Shown one piece after another: positions 20,639-28,102 of a stretch of DNA of 28,102 nucleotides. Below the pieces are notes generated by a model. That model saw only the letters and a list, made by a program, of their open reading frames with translations, did no database searches and was not told the DNA's origin. Source of the DNA: a virus; IMG/VR virus record IMGVR_UViG_3300010885_018765, positions 1-28,102 of that record, one strand, 5' to 3'. How positions within the stretch are numbered: the stretch's first letter is position 1; every line of letters begins with the position of its first letter. Position numbers and translations under genes: made by a program.

Positions 20639-21216
20639 AATTAATTGAGCTTAAAAACATATATGAAAGTATGGAGACCAAAATAGAAGATATACAATGG
20701 CATATTAATGGGTATAGATTTGACGGTGAATTTGTGGATAGTAGAGGTGATACATATGAAATAAGATTAGTTAATCTGTCATCGTATACTTCTAATTACC
20801 CACATTTATATGGTACATTGAGACATGCACTAATATATGATATACAATTTGGTATATTAAAAAATGGTAAATCTGATATTGCCCTTACTGATAAAGGTAA
20901 TGTGATGGAGATTTTGAGTATTGTTCGACATGCAGCATTTGATAAATTTAAAGCCGACCATATTGTACCAGATGTTATAAGTTTCACAGCGTCAAGTATA
21001 CCTACGGATAATACCCCAGAACAATTTAACAAACGTAAACAAGCATATCATATTATTGCTAATAGATTACGCAAAGAATTAACAGAACCATATAATTATC
21101 CTTACGTAATCCCCAATATTGTCGGTAAGTATGGAACTGCGGTTTTGTTGAGTAAAATTTATTTAGATGCTACTGAAGTACAACGAATATCCAATGTCCT
21201 ACAGAGAAAACCATAA
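20635..21216 (+). CDS. Unknown phage protein with MKLIEL leader
   Basis: 193 residues. It begins MKLIELKNIYE, like the leaders of the genes at 17213 and 17734. A beta-rich part (GYRFDGEFVDSRGDTYEIRL, YDIQFGILKNGKSDIALTD) is followed by a helical segment (GNVMEILSIVRHAAFDKF), a short strand (VPDVISFTASS) and another helix (NKRKQAYHIIANRLRKEL). The pattern 'mEIl..v...i..f......d.i.FtA......R...Y..ia.rL' is common in uncharacterised phage proteins; I cannot name a function. The start overlaps the stop of the duplicated pair (ATGA). No terminator follows before the neck operon promoter region. Confidence 0.75.
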   Translation: MKLIELKNIYESMETKIEDIQWHINGYRFDGEFVDSRGDTYEIRLVNLSSYTSNYPHLYGTLRHALIYDIQFGILKNGKSDIALTDKGNVMEILSIVRHAAFDKFKADHIVPDVISFTASSIPTDNTPEQFNKRKQAYHIIANRLRKELTEPYNYPYVIPNIVGKYGTAVLLSKIYLDATEVQRISNVLQRKP

Positions 21217-21234
21217 TCATATATCCATATTTTT

Positions 21235-21242
21235 CATAAATA
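21235..21242 (+). promoter_or_regulatory. Late-promoter-like octamer (CATAAATA) for the neck operon
   Basis: One mismatch from TATAAATA, 30 bases upstream of the neck-protein ATG at 21273, in the only gap (56 bases) before that operon. Position and spacing match the exact octamers at 2249 and 10381. Confidence 0.45.
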
Positions 21243-21272
21243 TTTGATTTAAAATATACATGAAAAATTCCT

Positions 21273-24056
21273 ATGATAAATTCACCCTATAAAGATTCAC
21301 CTAATAGTTTAACCGATGAAAATAATCGCATAGATTTATCATTTAACAGAAATGGTACCTCCGGTACCATTTCTTGGACTATTCCTCAGAATTTAGATAA
21401 TCCTAATGCTCCTCCAGTCTATTACAATGGTATTTTACTATTACTGGATAATAAACCCATTGTTGATAAACCTATTAACCAAAAAAGATATCAAGATGAT
21501 AGCACAGTAGATAGGAATAGACATGTTGGAGATATTATTGGTGATTCTTTAGTTATAGGTAGTTTATATAATGATATTAAAACCAATTCTATTACCATTA
21601 CTGATTTAAATGATAATGAAGATTATTATATTGCTGGATTTTCAGTAGATAATGTTACCAATTATAGTACACCTATATTTTCTTATCAATTACCCTTAAA
21701 ATTAAATAAGGATAGCGATAGTACAGCAGGATATCATGTTATTAAACTAGGTATTCTCCCTGAAGATGAAATCACTATTGATAATGATTTATATCTTAAT
21801 ATAGATAATAAAGATTATACGGTCCATATTGTTGCTAATACCTATCAAGAATTAGTAGATGATATCAATTTTAAATTAAATAAGTTAGATAATCCTTATA
21901 TTGGTAATGAACCTAAGAACACTAATGGTTTTTATTTAACCAATAATACATTATATCAATTTGATGGTGTTAATGATATTAAGCAAGAATGTTTTTTCGG
22001 TGATAATCCTCCTAATCAAATAGCAGATGGTACTTATTGGATTACCGATGATAAATTATCACAATGGAATAATAATAAATGGGATGAATTAAATGTTATT
22101 AGATATACTAAGCCTACTTTAGATTTAGAAGATGGTGATTATTGGTATGATGGTAATAATGCCTATAGATATGATGGATATATTTGGAAAAAATTAAAAA
22201 CTTCTGATGGTAAAGACCCAAGCATTACCAAAACATTGAAAAATAATGCGATTTGGTATAATGGAACAAATTTCTTTAAGTATACTAAAGAAAAATGTAG
22301 TGCTATATGGAACAATATTGATGTGTTCTATAGTGAGAATAACCCATTAACCTATTTAAATGGTTATTATTGGTTAAAAGATAATAAAATATATCAATTA
22401 ATTAATAAAGTATGGACATTAACGGATATTGAAACTGGTACAAGACCAGATGTGTTTGCTCCTGTTAATTGGTATGATGGTACCAGTGTATATCAATATA
22501 ATACACTAACCTTAGCATGGGATTTATTACCTATTTCTATTATTACCTTTGACAAAGATGTCACTATTGGTGATGAATGGTACTGGTATGATGGTAAAAA
22601 ACTATATACCTATGATAAAATAAATACACAATGGGTTAGTATCTCTTTTACTACTAATAAAGATGACCCTACTTTATCAAAGGTAAAAAAAGGTGATGCA
22701 TGGTTTGATGATGTCCTTAAAATCTGGGATGGTTCACAATGGCAAGCTGTTGATTATATTGATAATAGTTACGAACCTAAACTTTTGAATGGTGTCTATT
22801 ATCAAGATATCATAAATAGAAGGTATGTACAATTTAATGGACCATCATGGAATGATTTACAGGGATGTAACCTTTCTTTCGACCCATCCTTATTAACCAC
22901 TGGTCAATATTGGTACAATATCTCAAACAATACATTATATGTGTGGAACGGAATCACCTGGCAATCATTAATGTATTCATCTTCTTCATTAAAGCCGCAA
23001 ATACATGATTTGTGGTATAACCCATCCACTAAAAAATTATTAAAATTCAATAAATCATGGGAAGAAACTTCTCCCAAGGCTGTCTGTACTTTAGAAAACG
23101 GTGATATTAAAATTTCTAGCACATCATTAGGTAGTAAGTCTATCCTATTCATGTTAGAAACATTTGAAAATAATTCTAATCTATTTAATTTTACATCACC
23201 TAGAGGAAGTTATCAAGAACCTGTTAAAGGTACTGATAGTATTCCTAATGAACCACTATATAAACAAGTTGGTGTAGGTACAGATGGTTCATTTGATGAA
23301 AGAAGAAATATTATTGATAATATTATGAGAATGTTAGGGTACCCAGCAGTATCCGTTGAATTAGACAAATCTCAATTAGAATTAGCAGTAGATTTAGGAT
23401 TAGCAATGTTCCGTAAATTATCTGGAAGTTCATATGAACGCGCATTATTCTTCTTAGATTTGAAAAATAACACACAACAATATTATTTAACTGATGCTAC
23501 TATTGGATATAATAAAATTGTTAATGTACAGGCTGTTTACCGTAGAAATAGTGCTTATATGAGTTCAGCTAGTGGTAATGGTATCTATGCTCAACAATTA
23601 TTACAATGGATGTACAACCCCACAATGGGGTTTGATTTAACATCTTATCATATCATTAGTGAATATACTGAATTAATGGATACTTTATTTGCTACTAGAA
23701 TCGTTAGTAGATTCAATGAACGTACCAGACGGTTAGATATCTATCAGAATATTGGTAATTACGAAAGAGTCATTTTAGATACCACTATCGAACGTACTGA
23801 AAATGAATTATTCATGGATAGAATCTCTGGTACATGGATTTTAAATTGGAGTCTTGGTGAAGCATGTCTAATGTTAGCAAATGTAAGAGGAAAATATTCA
23901 AATGTCCCTGGTGCTGGTGGTTCAGTATCTTTAAATAGTGCTGACTTAGTTACCAGAGCTAATGATTTATTTGAAAAGTGTCGTTATGATATTGATAATT
24001 TCATTGCTAATGAACCTGAAAAAATTGGCTTAGAATCAACCATCGTTTGGGGATAA
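21273..24056 (+). CDS. Neck protein, T4 gp13-like, fused to a fibronectin-like domain and Trp-rich repeats
   Basis: 927 residues, about three times T4 gp13 (309). The C-terminal 257 residues (from about 671) carry the gp13 pattern: IIDNIMRMLGYPAVSVEL, then a helix and SYERALFFLDL, YYLTDATIGYNKIVNVQAVY, YHIISEYTELMDTLF, a FNERTRRLDIYQNIG strand, and WILNWSLGEACLMLANVRGK. In T4, gp13 with gp14 closes the portal and joins head to tail. Residues 1-135 look like a fibronectin type III-type domain (GTISWTIP, VYYNGILLLLD, NEDYYIAGFSVDNV). Residues 219-600 are about eleven tandem copies of a 35-residue Trp/Tyr repeat absent from T4. There is no good ribosome site before the ATG; a short overlapping ORF (21260-21292, out of frame) begins just upstream. 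It leads a three-gene neck operon. Confidence 0.82.
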   Translation: MINSPYKDSPNSLTDENNRIDLSFNRNGTSGTISWTIPQNLDNPNAPPVYYNGILLLLDNKPIVDKPINQKRYQDDSTVDRNRHVGDIIGDSLVIGSLYNDIKTNSITITDLNDNEDYYIAGFSVDNVTNYSTPIFSYQLPLKLNKDSDSTAGYHVIKLGILPEDEITIDNDLYLNIDNKDYTVHIVANTYQELVDDINFKLNKLDNPYIGNEPKNTNGFYLTNNTLYQFDGVNDIKQECFFGDNPPNQIADGTYWITDDKLSQWNNNKWDELNVIRYTKPTLDLEDGDYWYDGNNAYRYDGYIWKKLKTSDGKDPSITKTLKNNAIWYNGTNFFKYTKEKCSAIWNNIDVFYSENNPLTYLNGYYWLKDNKIYQLINKVWTLTDIETGTRPDVFAPVNWYDGTSVYQYNTLTLAWDLLPISIITFDKDVTIGDEWYWYDGKKLYTYDKINTQWVSISFTTNKDDPTLSKVKKGDAWFDDVLKIWDGSQWQAVDYIDNSYEPKLLNGVYYQDIINRRYVQFNGPSWNDLQGCNLSFDPSLLTTGQYWYNISNNTLYVWNGITWQSLMYSSSSLKPQIHDLWYNPSTKKLLKFNKSWEETSPKAVCTLENGDIKISSTSLGSKSILFMLETFENNSNLFNFTSPRGSYQEPVKGTDSIPNEPLYKQVGVGTDGSFDERRNIIDNIMRMLGYPAVSVELDKSQLELAVDLGLAMFRKLSGSSYERALFFLDLKNNTQQYYLTDATIGYNKIVNVQAVYRRNSAYMSSASGNGIYAQQLLQWMYNPTMGFDLTSYHIISEYTELMDTLFATRIVSRFNERTRRLDIYQNIGNYERVILDTTIERTENELFMDRISGTWILNWSLGEACLMLANVRGKYSNVPGAGGSVSLNSADLVTRANDLFEKCRYDIDNFIANEPEKIGLESTIVWG
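21927..23072 (+). repeat. About eleven tandem 35-residue WYD/YxG/W protein repeats
   Basis: Within the neck protein, residues 219-600 repeat the pattern '(D)G.YWYD..N.LY.Y.G..W..L' followed by a 10-20 residue spacer ending DP..L. Examples are EDGDYWYDGNNAYRYDGYIW, GDEWYWYDGKKLYTYD and GQYWYNISNNTLYVWNGITW. DNA identity between copies is low, so the expansion is old or under diversification. The same pattern is the second half of the fibre N-terminal domain. Confidence 0.88.
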
Positions 24057-24058
24057 TA

Positions 24059-24784
24059 ATGGAATATTTCTATAGCCAACAATTCAAAAGAAATATTATT
24101 CAATTTATGGAAATATTCCGTGGGGTGATTGTCAAAACTGGAAAATCATCGGATGGAACAATAAAAGATATTATTGTTCCTATAAGATATGGGAGCATGG
24201 ATAGGGTAGCAGAATCTATAGCCACAAATAACACTCAGAACCTCCCTACGCGCCTTCCAATCATGACCGCATACCTAAGTACCATATCAATGGCTACGGA
24301 CCGTTACAAGGGCATAGATAGCGTTAAAACGATGCCTTATACTCCAAGGGGTGGTGTTTTTCCAGATGATACTAAAACTATCAATCAAGTTATGCCAATG
24401 CCGTTCAAATTATCACTAGATTTACATATCTATTCTAGTAATATGGAACAACAATTACAAATTTTAGAACAAATTTTATTATTGTTCAATCCTTCTATCC
24501 AAATTCAAACATCTAATGCTCTTTATGATGGTGGAAGAATAACGAATGTTGAATTAGTCGGCATTAATAATGATGAAAATTATCCATTAGGCAATGACCG
24601 TAGAATGGTTATGCATACCCTTAATTTTGATATGATTGTATACTTAACAGCACCAGCGAAATTAAGAGATAATCTTGTAAAACAAATCAATATTAGAATT
24701 TCAGAATTAGATGTAACCAATACCGATATTTTAGAAAATGATTTAGATAATATCACCATATCGATTAATGATGTTTTAGGATAA
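24059..24784 (+). CDS. Tail sheath stabiliser/completion protein, T4 gp15-like
   Basis: 241 residues from the ATG at 24059, which has GGGGA at good spacing and gives MEYFYSQQFKR; an in-frame TTG at 24047 is not needed. T4 gp15 (272 residues) begins similarly with YFYNSSFRRY. The shared pattern runs: FY..QFKR..I.F..IF, DIIVPIRYGSMDRVAESI, LPIMTAYLSTISMATDRYKG, the mPMPFKLSLDLHIYSSNMEQ stretch, LEQILLLFNPSIQIQ, and a final MHTLNFDMIVYLTAPAK. In T4, gp15 forms a hexameric ring that caps the tail tube and sheath and docks to the neck. It lies between the gp13-like and gp14-like genes, whereas T4 has the order 13-14-15. Confidence 0.85.
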   Translation: MEYFYSQQFKRNIIQFMEIFRGVIVKTGKSSDGTIKDIIVPIRYGSMDRVAESIATNNTQNLPTRLPIMTAYLSTISMATDRYKGIDSVKTMPYTPRGGVFPDDTKTINQVMPMPFKLSLDLHIYSSNMEQQLQILEQILLLFNPSIQIQTSNALYDGGRITNVELVGINNDENYPLGNDRRMVMHTLNFDMIVYLTAPAKLRDNLVKQINIRISELDVTNTDILENDLDNITISINDVLG

Positions 24785-24788
24785 TATT

Positions 24789-26297
24789 ATGACCAATTAT
24801 AATAGATATATTCCAGAACCCACTTTACAAAATACACCCTTCCAATTATCTAATGACGATAAATCTAATCGTTTAATGAATGATTATGTTACCGAAGGTT
24901 TAATCATTGGTGGTACACCTATTAAAGTATTTAAATTGTTAGGGATACATGAACAACAATCATTAACCGCATTATCCGGGAAACCCATTTCTAATGGTGA
25001 ATATCCTGATTATCCCACCAATAATTTATTATTAGATGATTGCACAGAATGGCGTTCAATCAAACATTGTGGCAAACGGTCTACCGAAACATATATTGGA
25101 TATGATTTTGGTCCCATATTATATGAAGATGGTGGTACAAAATATGCCATTGATACTCAAAAAAAATATCATGTTACTTCGGTATTCATCCAACAAGGCG
25201 AATTATCTAAAAATAGAATATCTAAAGCTAGAATAGAAAATTCTGAAGATGGTAAAACATGGAAAGGTGTGTCATTATTGTTATTACCTGATGATGGTGA
25301 TGAACATTGGTTAGATATTAAACAATCCCATCCTGCAAGATACTGGAGGATTGTCCCTATTATATACAATGGTTCTGATGATGATTTATGGATTGTTAAA
25401 AAATTAGCATTATCCGAATATGTAAAAACTAATATTACTAATATCCAAGATAGCATCTTTATGGAAAATAGAGACCGTTCTTATTCTATGGACCCTATTG
25501 ATATTAAAGCCTATTACAGCCTAATAGATATTACTACAGATTTAACACAATATGGCATTCAATTATCTGACCAATATACCTTCAAATTTGGTTTTAATTT
25601 AACTATCAATAAGTTAAAAAGACCTATTGTTATTGGGGATATTTTAGAAATACCATGTGAAGTTCAATATGATATTAATATGAATCCTGTCAGAAAATAT
25701 CTTGAAATTACGGATGTTGGGTGGGATAGTTCAGGATTTACACCAGGATGGCAATCTACCATATATTCAGTTATTGCTAAACCTATGATAGCATCGCAAG
25801 AGACTATGGATATTGTTGGAGATTTAAATAATGATTTCTTTGAGAATGTATTAGATACCTATAATTCTACAGCATTAAAAGTATCCAATAATATTAAAGC
25901 TACTGCTAATACCAATGTTCCCGAATTTGGTGCTAATATTAATGATACCGTTACTATTCCTGAAAATATTGTGCAAAATGCTGCTAATTATGGTGTTGAC
26001 CTTAAAAAATTAAATCCTGACCCACATGGATATGGTTTAGAAGATGCTATGCCTCCTAATAATGCACCCTATACAGAAGGTGATGATTATCCTAAGAATC
26101 CTATCAATGGTGATTATCATCGTTTAACTTATAGTAAATTATCTGACCCTATTCCTCCTAGACTATATCAATATAGTGCTAAAAAGAATCGTTGGATATT
26201 CTTAGAATCTGATAAACGATTTGCATCTAATAGTAAAAAACCACAATTGGAACAGTATCTAAAGAATGGTGAAGATATTACAAAAATTGTAAAATAA
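24789..26297 (+). CDS. Neck protein, T4 gp14-like, with F5/8-type C (discoidin-like) domain
   Basis: 502 residues, about twice T4 gp14 (256). Residues about 75-210 resemble an F5/8 type C (discoidin) domain: EWRSIKHCGKRSTETYIGYD, VTSVFIQQG, ENSEDGKTWKGVSLLLL, ARYWRIVPI. Residues about 225-345 fit gp14: QYGIQLSDQYTFKFGFNLTI, then PIVIGDILEIPCEVQYDIN, KYLEITDVGW, IYSVIAKPMIASQETMDI, corresponding to the gp14 run from FGMQVQDE through EGDLIYFP to FEI..VE. The end carries one copy of the repeat found in the gp13-like partner (RLYQYSAKKNRWIFLE). Discoidin domains usually bind glycans or lipids, so the collar may be decorated with a binding domain; that is inference. AGGA lies 7 bases before the ATG. 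It is the last gene of the neck operon. Confidence 0.78.
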   Translation: MTNYNRYIPEPTLQNTPFQLSNDDKSNRLMNDYVTEGLIIGGTPIKVFKLLGIHEQQSLTALSGKPISNGEYPDYPTNNLLLDDCTEWRSIKHCGKRSTETYIGYDFGPILYEDGGTKYAIDTQKKYHVTSVFIQQGELSKNRISKARIENSEDGKTWKGVSLLLLPDDGDEHWLDIKQSHPARYWRIVPIIYNGSDDDLWIVKKLALSEYVKTNITNIQDSIFMENRDRSYSMDPIDIKAYYSLIDITTDLTQYGIQLSDQYTFKFGFNLTINKLKRPIVIGDILEIPCEVQYDINMNPVRKYLEITDVGWDSSGFTPGWQSTIYSVIAKPMIASQETMDIVGDLNNDFFENVLDTYNSTALKVSNNIKATANTNVPEFGANINDTVTIPENIVQNAANYGVDLKKLNPDPHGYGLEDAMPPNNAPYTEGDDYPKNPINGDYHRLTYSKLSDPIPPRLYQYSAKKNRWIFLESDKRFASNSKKPQLEQYLKNGEDITKIVK

Positions 26298-26325
26298 AAA
26301 AAACCCCGCGAAAGCGGGGTTTTTT
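26298..26325. terminator. Bidirectional rho-independent terminator with GAAA loop
   Basis: A perfect 12-bp inverted repeat (AAAAAACCCCGC, loop GAAA, GCGGGGTTTTTT) begins right after the neck operon stop and 11 bases before the convergent sheath stop. A GNRA-type tetraloop and A/T runs on both sides fit a strong two-way terminator. Confidence 0.95.
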
Positions 26326-26336
26326 ATGACTATCTA

Positions 26337-28102
26337 TTATTGTGTAATAGAATCCGCAGTTCTTACTAATGTGATTGGAATATAAATGAATTCCACAGTT
26401 TTTGCTGGTTTAAGAGCAATTTTAACTTCTAATTCATTTCTATCAATCATATCAGCAGTATTGTTTGTAGCATCACATTGAACAGCAAATTCATATAAAC
26501 CACGGCTTACTTGAATATTGTGCAAATATGCTGTAACAGCAGATGATAATCCTTGTCTAGTAATTTCATCATTAGGTTGCATTAAGAAATTATATGCTAA
26601 TTTTCTAACACCACGTCTAATGAATGCTACCATTCGTGATACATTCAAACGGTCTAATGATGAGTTAAATGCTAATGCAACTCTTGTTTTTTGACCCCAC
26701 ACCGCAATACCATATTGTACTGAATCGTGAATAGGGTTAATGTTACATGCGTTGTATAGACTATCACGCATACCTTGGTTTAAACGAACACGTTCAAATA
26801 CTGCAGCAGATGTACCAATTGCACCTTTTGTAGTATCAACATAACCTACTGCTGCTACACTAGATACACCAGATAATAGACCACGGTTTGGACCAGCAGG
26901 AGCAGACCAAACGTTACCAATACTATCACTATAGGCAATAACAGCTAATGCTAAACCAGATGAAGGACATAATACATCATATCCATCTAAGTTAGTGGTA
27001 TAACCATGTGGATAGTAATAAGCAATCAAACCACGGTTATCAGAACGGATATTGTTACCTGTAGAAACAATAGAACTTTCATTAACTTGTTGACCCCATC
27101 TAATAGCATCTCTAGGTGATAAATCCATAGGAACATCACCGATAACGACAGCTTCTTGATTAACTCTATCAGCTAGTGTCAATAATTCGTCAGATACTTC
27201 TGGGAAACCAGGACATAACATAAGATTAAATTCATAACCTTCTGAAGCAATATCACTACCAAATTCTGGTTTAACATCCATATTCAAACTAGCATTATCT
27301 TGAATAACTTGTGCTAAACGTCTAACTACTTCTAATCTACGTGTAGCATCTGTATTGTTAGTAGATAAATTAAAATTCCCAGATTGTAAAGCATTTTTAG
27401 GATGTGTTACAAAATACCAACTATCTGTTTTAATATAATCACGGAATGCAGTATCCACCAAACTACCGAATTGAGCAATACTAAATCCTGGTTTAGTATT
27501 AACAAATCTAGTAATATCAACCACACCACCAAAATTGGTAGTTCCATTGCCAATTAATGGGCTTGTAGTATTAGCTGCAACAGTAAGTTCACCAATATTA
27601 GTAGTTACTGCACTAAGAACATCAGTATAGAAAATGTTAAATACTTTATCATCGGTGTTAGTAAAATGGAAAGCATTACCAGTTGTTTCTGCTGCGTATA
27701 ATAGCCCTTTAGTAACATCTTTAATGATACCAGTAAATTTACCGATTAATGTTGTACCGTGATATCTATTACCACTAACAACATATTCTACCGTAGCAAC
27801 AGTTTGGGTAGTAGCATTAGGTAAAGTAGTATCACTTGGTGGAACAAATACATTTTTCACATAACCAGTAACTTGTAATACGTCATTATAACCTGATGGT
27901 AATGGTAAAGTTAAAGATGATGGTAGTGCTGTGTATGCTACAGCAACAGTACCAACAGAATACGGATGGATTTTTGATTCCAATAATCCTTTTGTTCCCA
28001 TGAATGGGTCTGTTTTTGATGTATCATTTGACAAAATGTCACTGATTGCAGTTCTAACTTGGGTATGAATTGTTCTTGCACCATCTAACAAAATATCATG
28101 GA
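26337..28102 (-). CDS. Contractile tail sheath protein (T4 gp18-like), N-terminus outside window
   Basis: At least 587 residues; the frame is open to the window edge, so a TTG at 28091 is only an internal codon. Family features of contractile sheaths are clear in the C-terminal half: the CPSSGLALAVIAYSDSIGNV segment leading into WSAPAGPNRGLL, the block NACNINPIHDSVQYGIAVWG with QKTRVALAF after it, an arginine-rich NVSRMVAFIRRGVRKLAYNF segment, and the end MIDRNELEVKIALKPAKTVE with FIYIPITLVRT after it. The first visible part (VKNVFVPPSD, then IIKDVTKGLLYA) is the variable, surface-exposed region. Subunits stack around the tail tube and contract to drive it through the host envelope. It runs opposite to the neck operon and converges on it at the terminator, an inversion relative to T4, where 13-14-15-18 are co-directional. 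Confidence 0.92.
   Translation of the reverse strand, partial: HDILLDGARTIHTQVRTAISDILSNDTSKTDPFMGTKGLLESKIHPYSVGTVAVAYTALPSSLTLPLPSGYNDVLQVTGYVKNVFVPPSDTTLPNATTQTVATVEYVVSGNRYHGTTLIGKFTGIIKDVTKGLLYAAETTGNAFHFTNTDDKVFNIFYTDVLSAVTTNIGELTVAANTTSPLIGNGTTNFGGVVDITRFVNTKPGFSIAQFGSLVDTAFRDYIKTDSWYFVTHPKNALQSGNFNLSTNNTDATRRLEVVRRLAQVIQDNASLNMDVKPEFGSDIASEGYEFNLMLCPGFPEVSDELLTLADRVNQEAVVIGDVPMDLSPRDAIRWGQQVNESSIVSTGNNIRSDNRGLIAYYYPHGYTTNLDGYDVLCPSSGLALAVIAYSDSIGNVWSAPAGPNRGLLSGVSSVAAVGYVDTTKGAIGTSAAVFERVRLNQGMRDSLYNACNINPIHDSVQYGIAVWGQKTRVALAFNSSLDRLNVSRMVAFIRRGVRKLAYNFLMQPNDEITRQGLSSAVTAYLHNIQVSRGLYEFAVQCDATNNTADMIDRNELEVKIALKPAKTVEFIYIPITLVRTADSITQ

Noticed and set aside
21260-21292. Short ORF (10 residues) overlapping the neck gene start as a regulatory leader peptide
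   Set aside because: It has no ribosome site and could easily occur by chance; mentioned only because the neck start also lacks a good site.
24047-24058. TTG start for the gp15-like gene
   Set aside because: The ATG at 24059 has GGGGA at good spacing and gives the conserved EYFYSQQFKR start.
28089-28091. TTG as true start of the sheath gene
   Set aside because: The frame continues to the window edge without a stop and sheath proteins need a longer N-terminal domain.

Overview
The window is a strongly AT-rich, densely coded piece of a large tailed phage with a contractile tail (myovirus). It has no host housekeeping genes, tRNAs or rRNAs. The phage origin rests on recognisable distant relatives of T4 morphogenesis proteins: a gp6-like baseplate wedge protein (2294-5722), a gp13-like neck domain (C-terminal part of 21273-24056), a gp15-like tail sheath terminator (24059-24784), a gp14-like neck protein carrying an F5/8-type C (discoidin-like) domain (24789-26297), and the tail sheath (26337-28102, minus strand, N-terminus outside the window). 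A soluble GH24 (T4-type) lysozyme sits at 10417-10854. Octamers identical or nearly identical to the T4 late promoter TATAAATA lie about 28-37 bases upstream of several structural genes, which suggests T4-like late transcription. The host cannot be told from this sequence.

Layout. 1-2169 (minus): two fibre-like proteins, the first cut by the window edge. 2294-10007 (plus): gp6-like wedge protein, then fibre-like proteins in a tightly overlapping operon that ends at a bidirectional terminator. 10039-10317 (minus): small putative zinc-ribbon protein. 10417-16904 (plus): lysozyme plus three fibre-like proteins. 16905-17141 (minus): small protein with a near-consensus sigma70 promoter. 17213-18786 (plus): two coupled genes with ADP-ribosyltransferase-like signatures. 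18818-19222 (minus): unknown. 19299-21216 (plus): a small beta-rich protein, a tandem duplicated gene pair and a third protein, the last three linked by ATGA overlaps. 21273-26297 (plus): neck and tail-completion module. 26337-28102 (minus): tail sheath, converging on the neck operon at a hairpin terminator.

The most striking part is the fibre system. Seven proteins share one N-terminal domain of about 95 residues (pattern YG...N...LLE.F, then GQLWYD...L.VY.G..W) and then mix modules: Ig-like repeats, a bacterial-surface-type beta module (DGT.tG...F...L.G), Thr-rich or Thr/Gly linkers, and tips that are TerD-like, propeller-like or alpha-helical. The WYD...Y.G..W half of the N-terminal domain recurs about eleven times in tandem inside the gp13-like neck protein and once in the gp14-like protein. 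The beta module is also inserted in the gp6-like wedge protein. One fibre appears to be split by a single in-frame TAA (6595-6597) into an attachment half and a tip half. Together this looks like a modular, recombination-prone adhesion apparatus built on a divergent T4-type tail.
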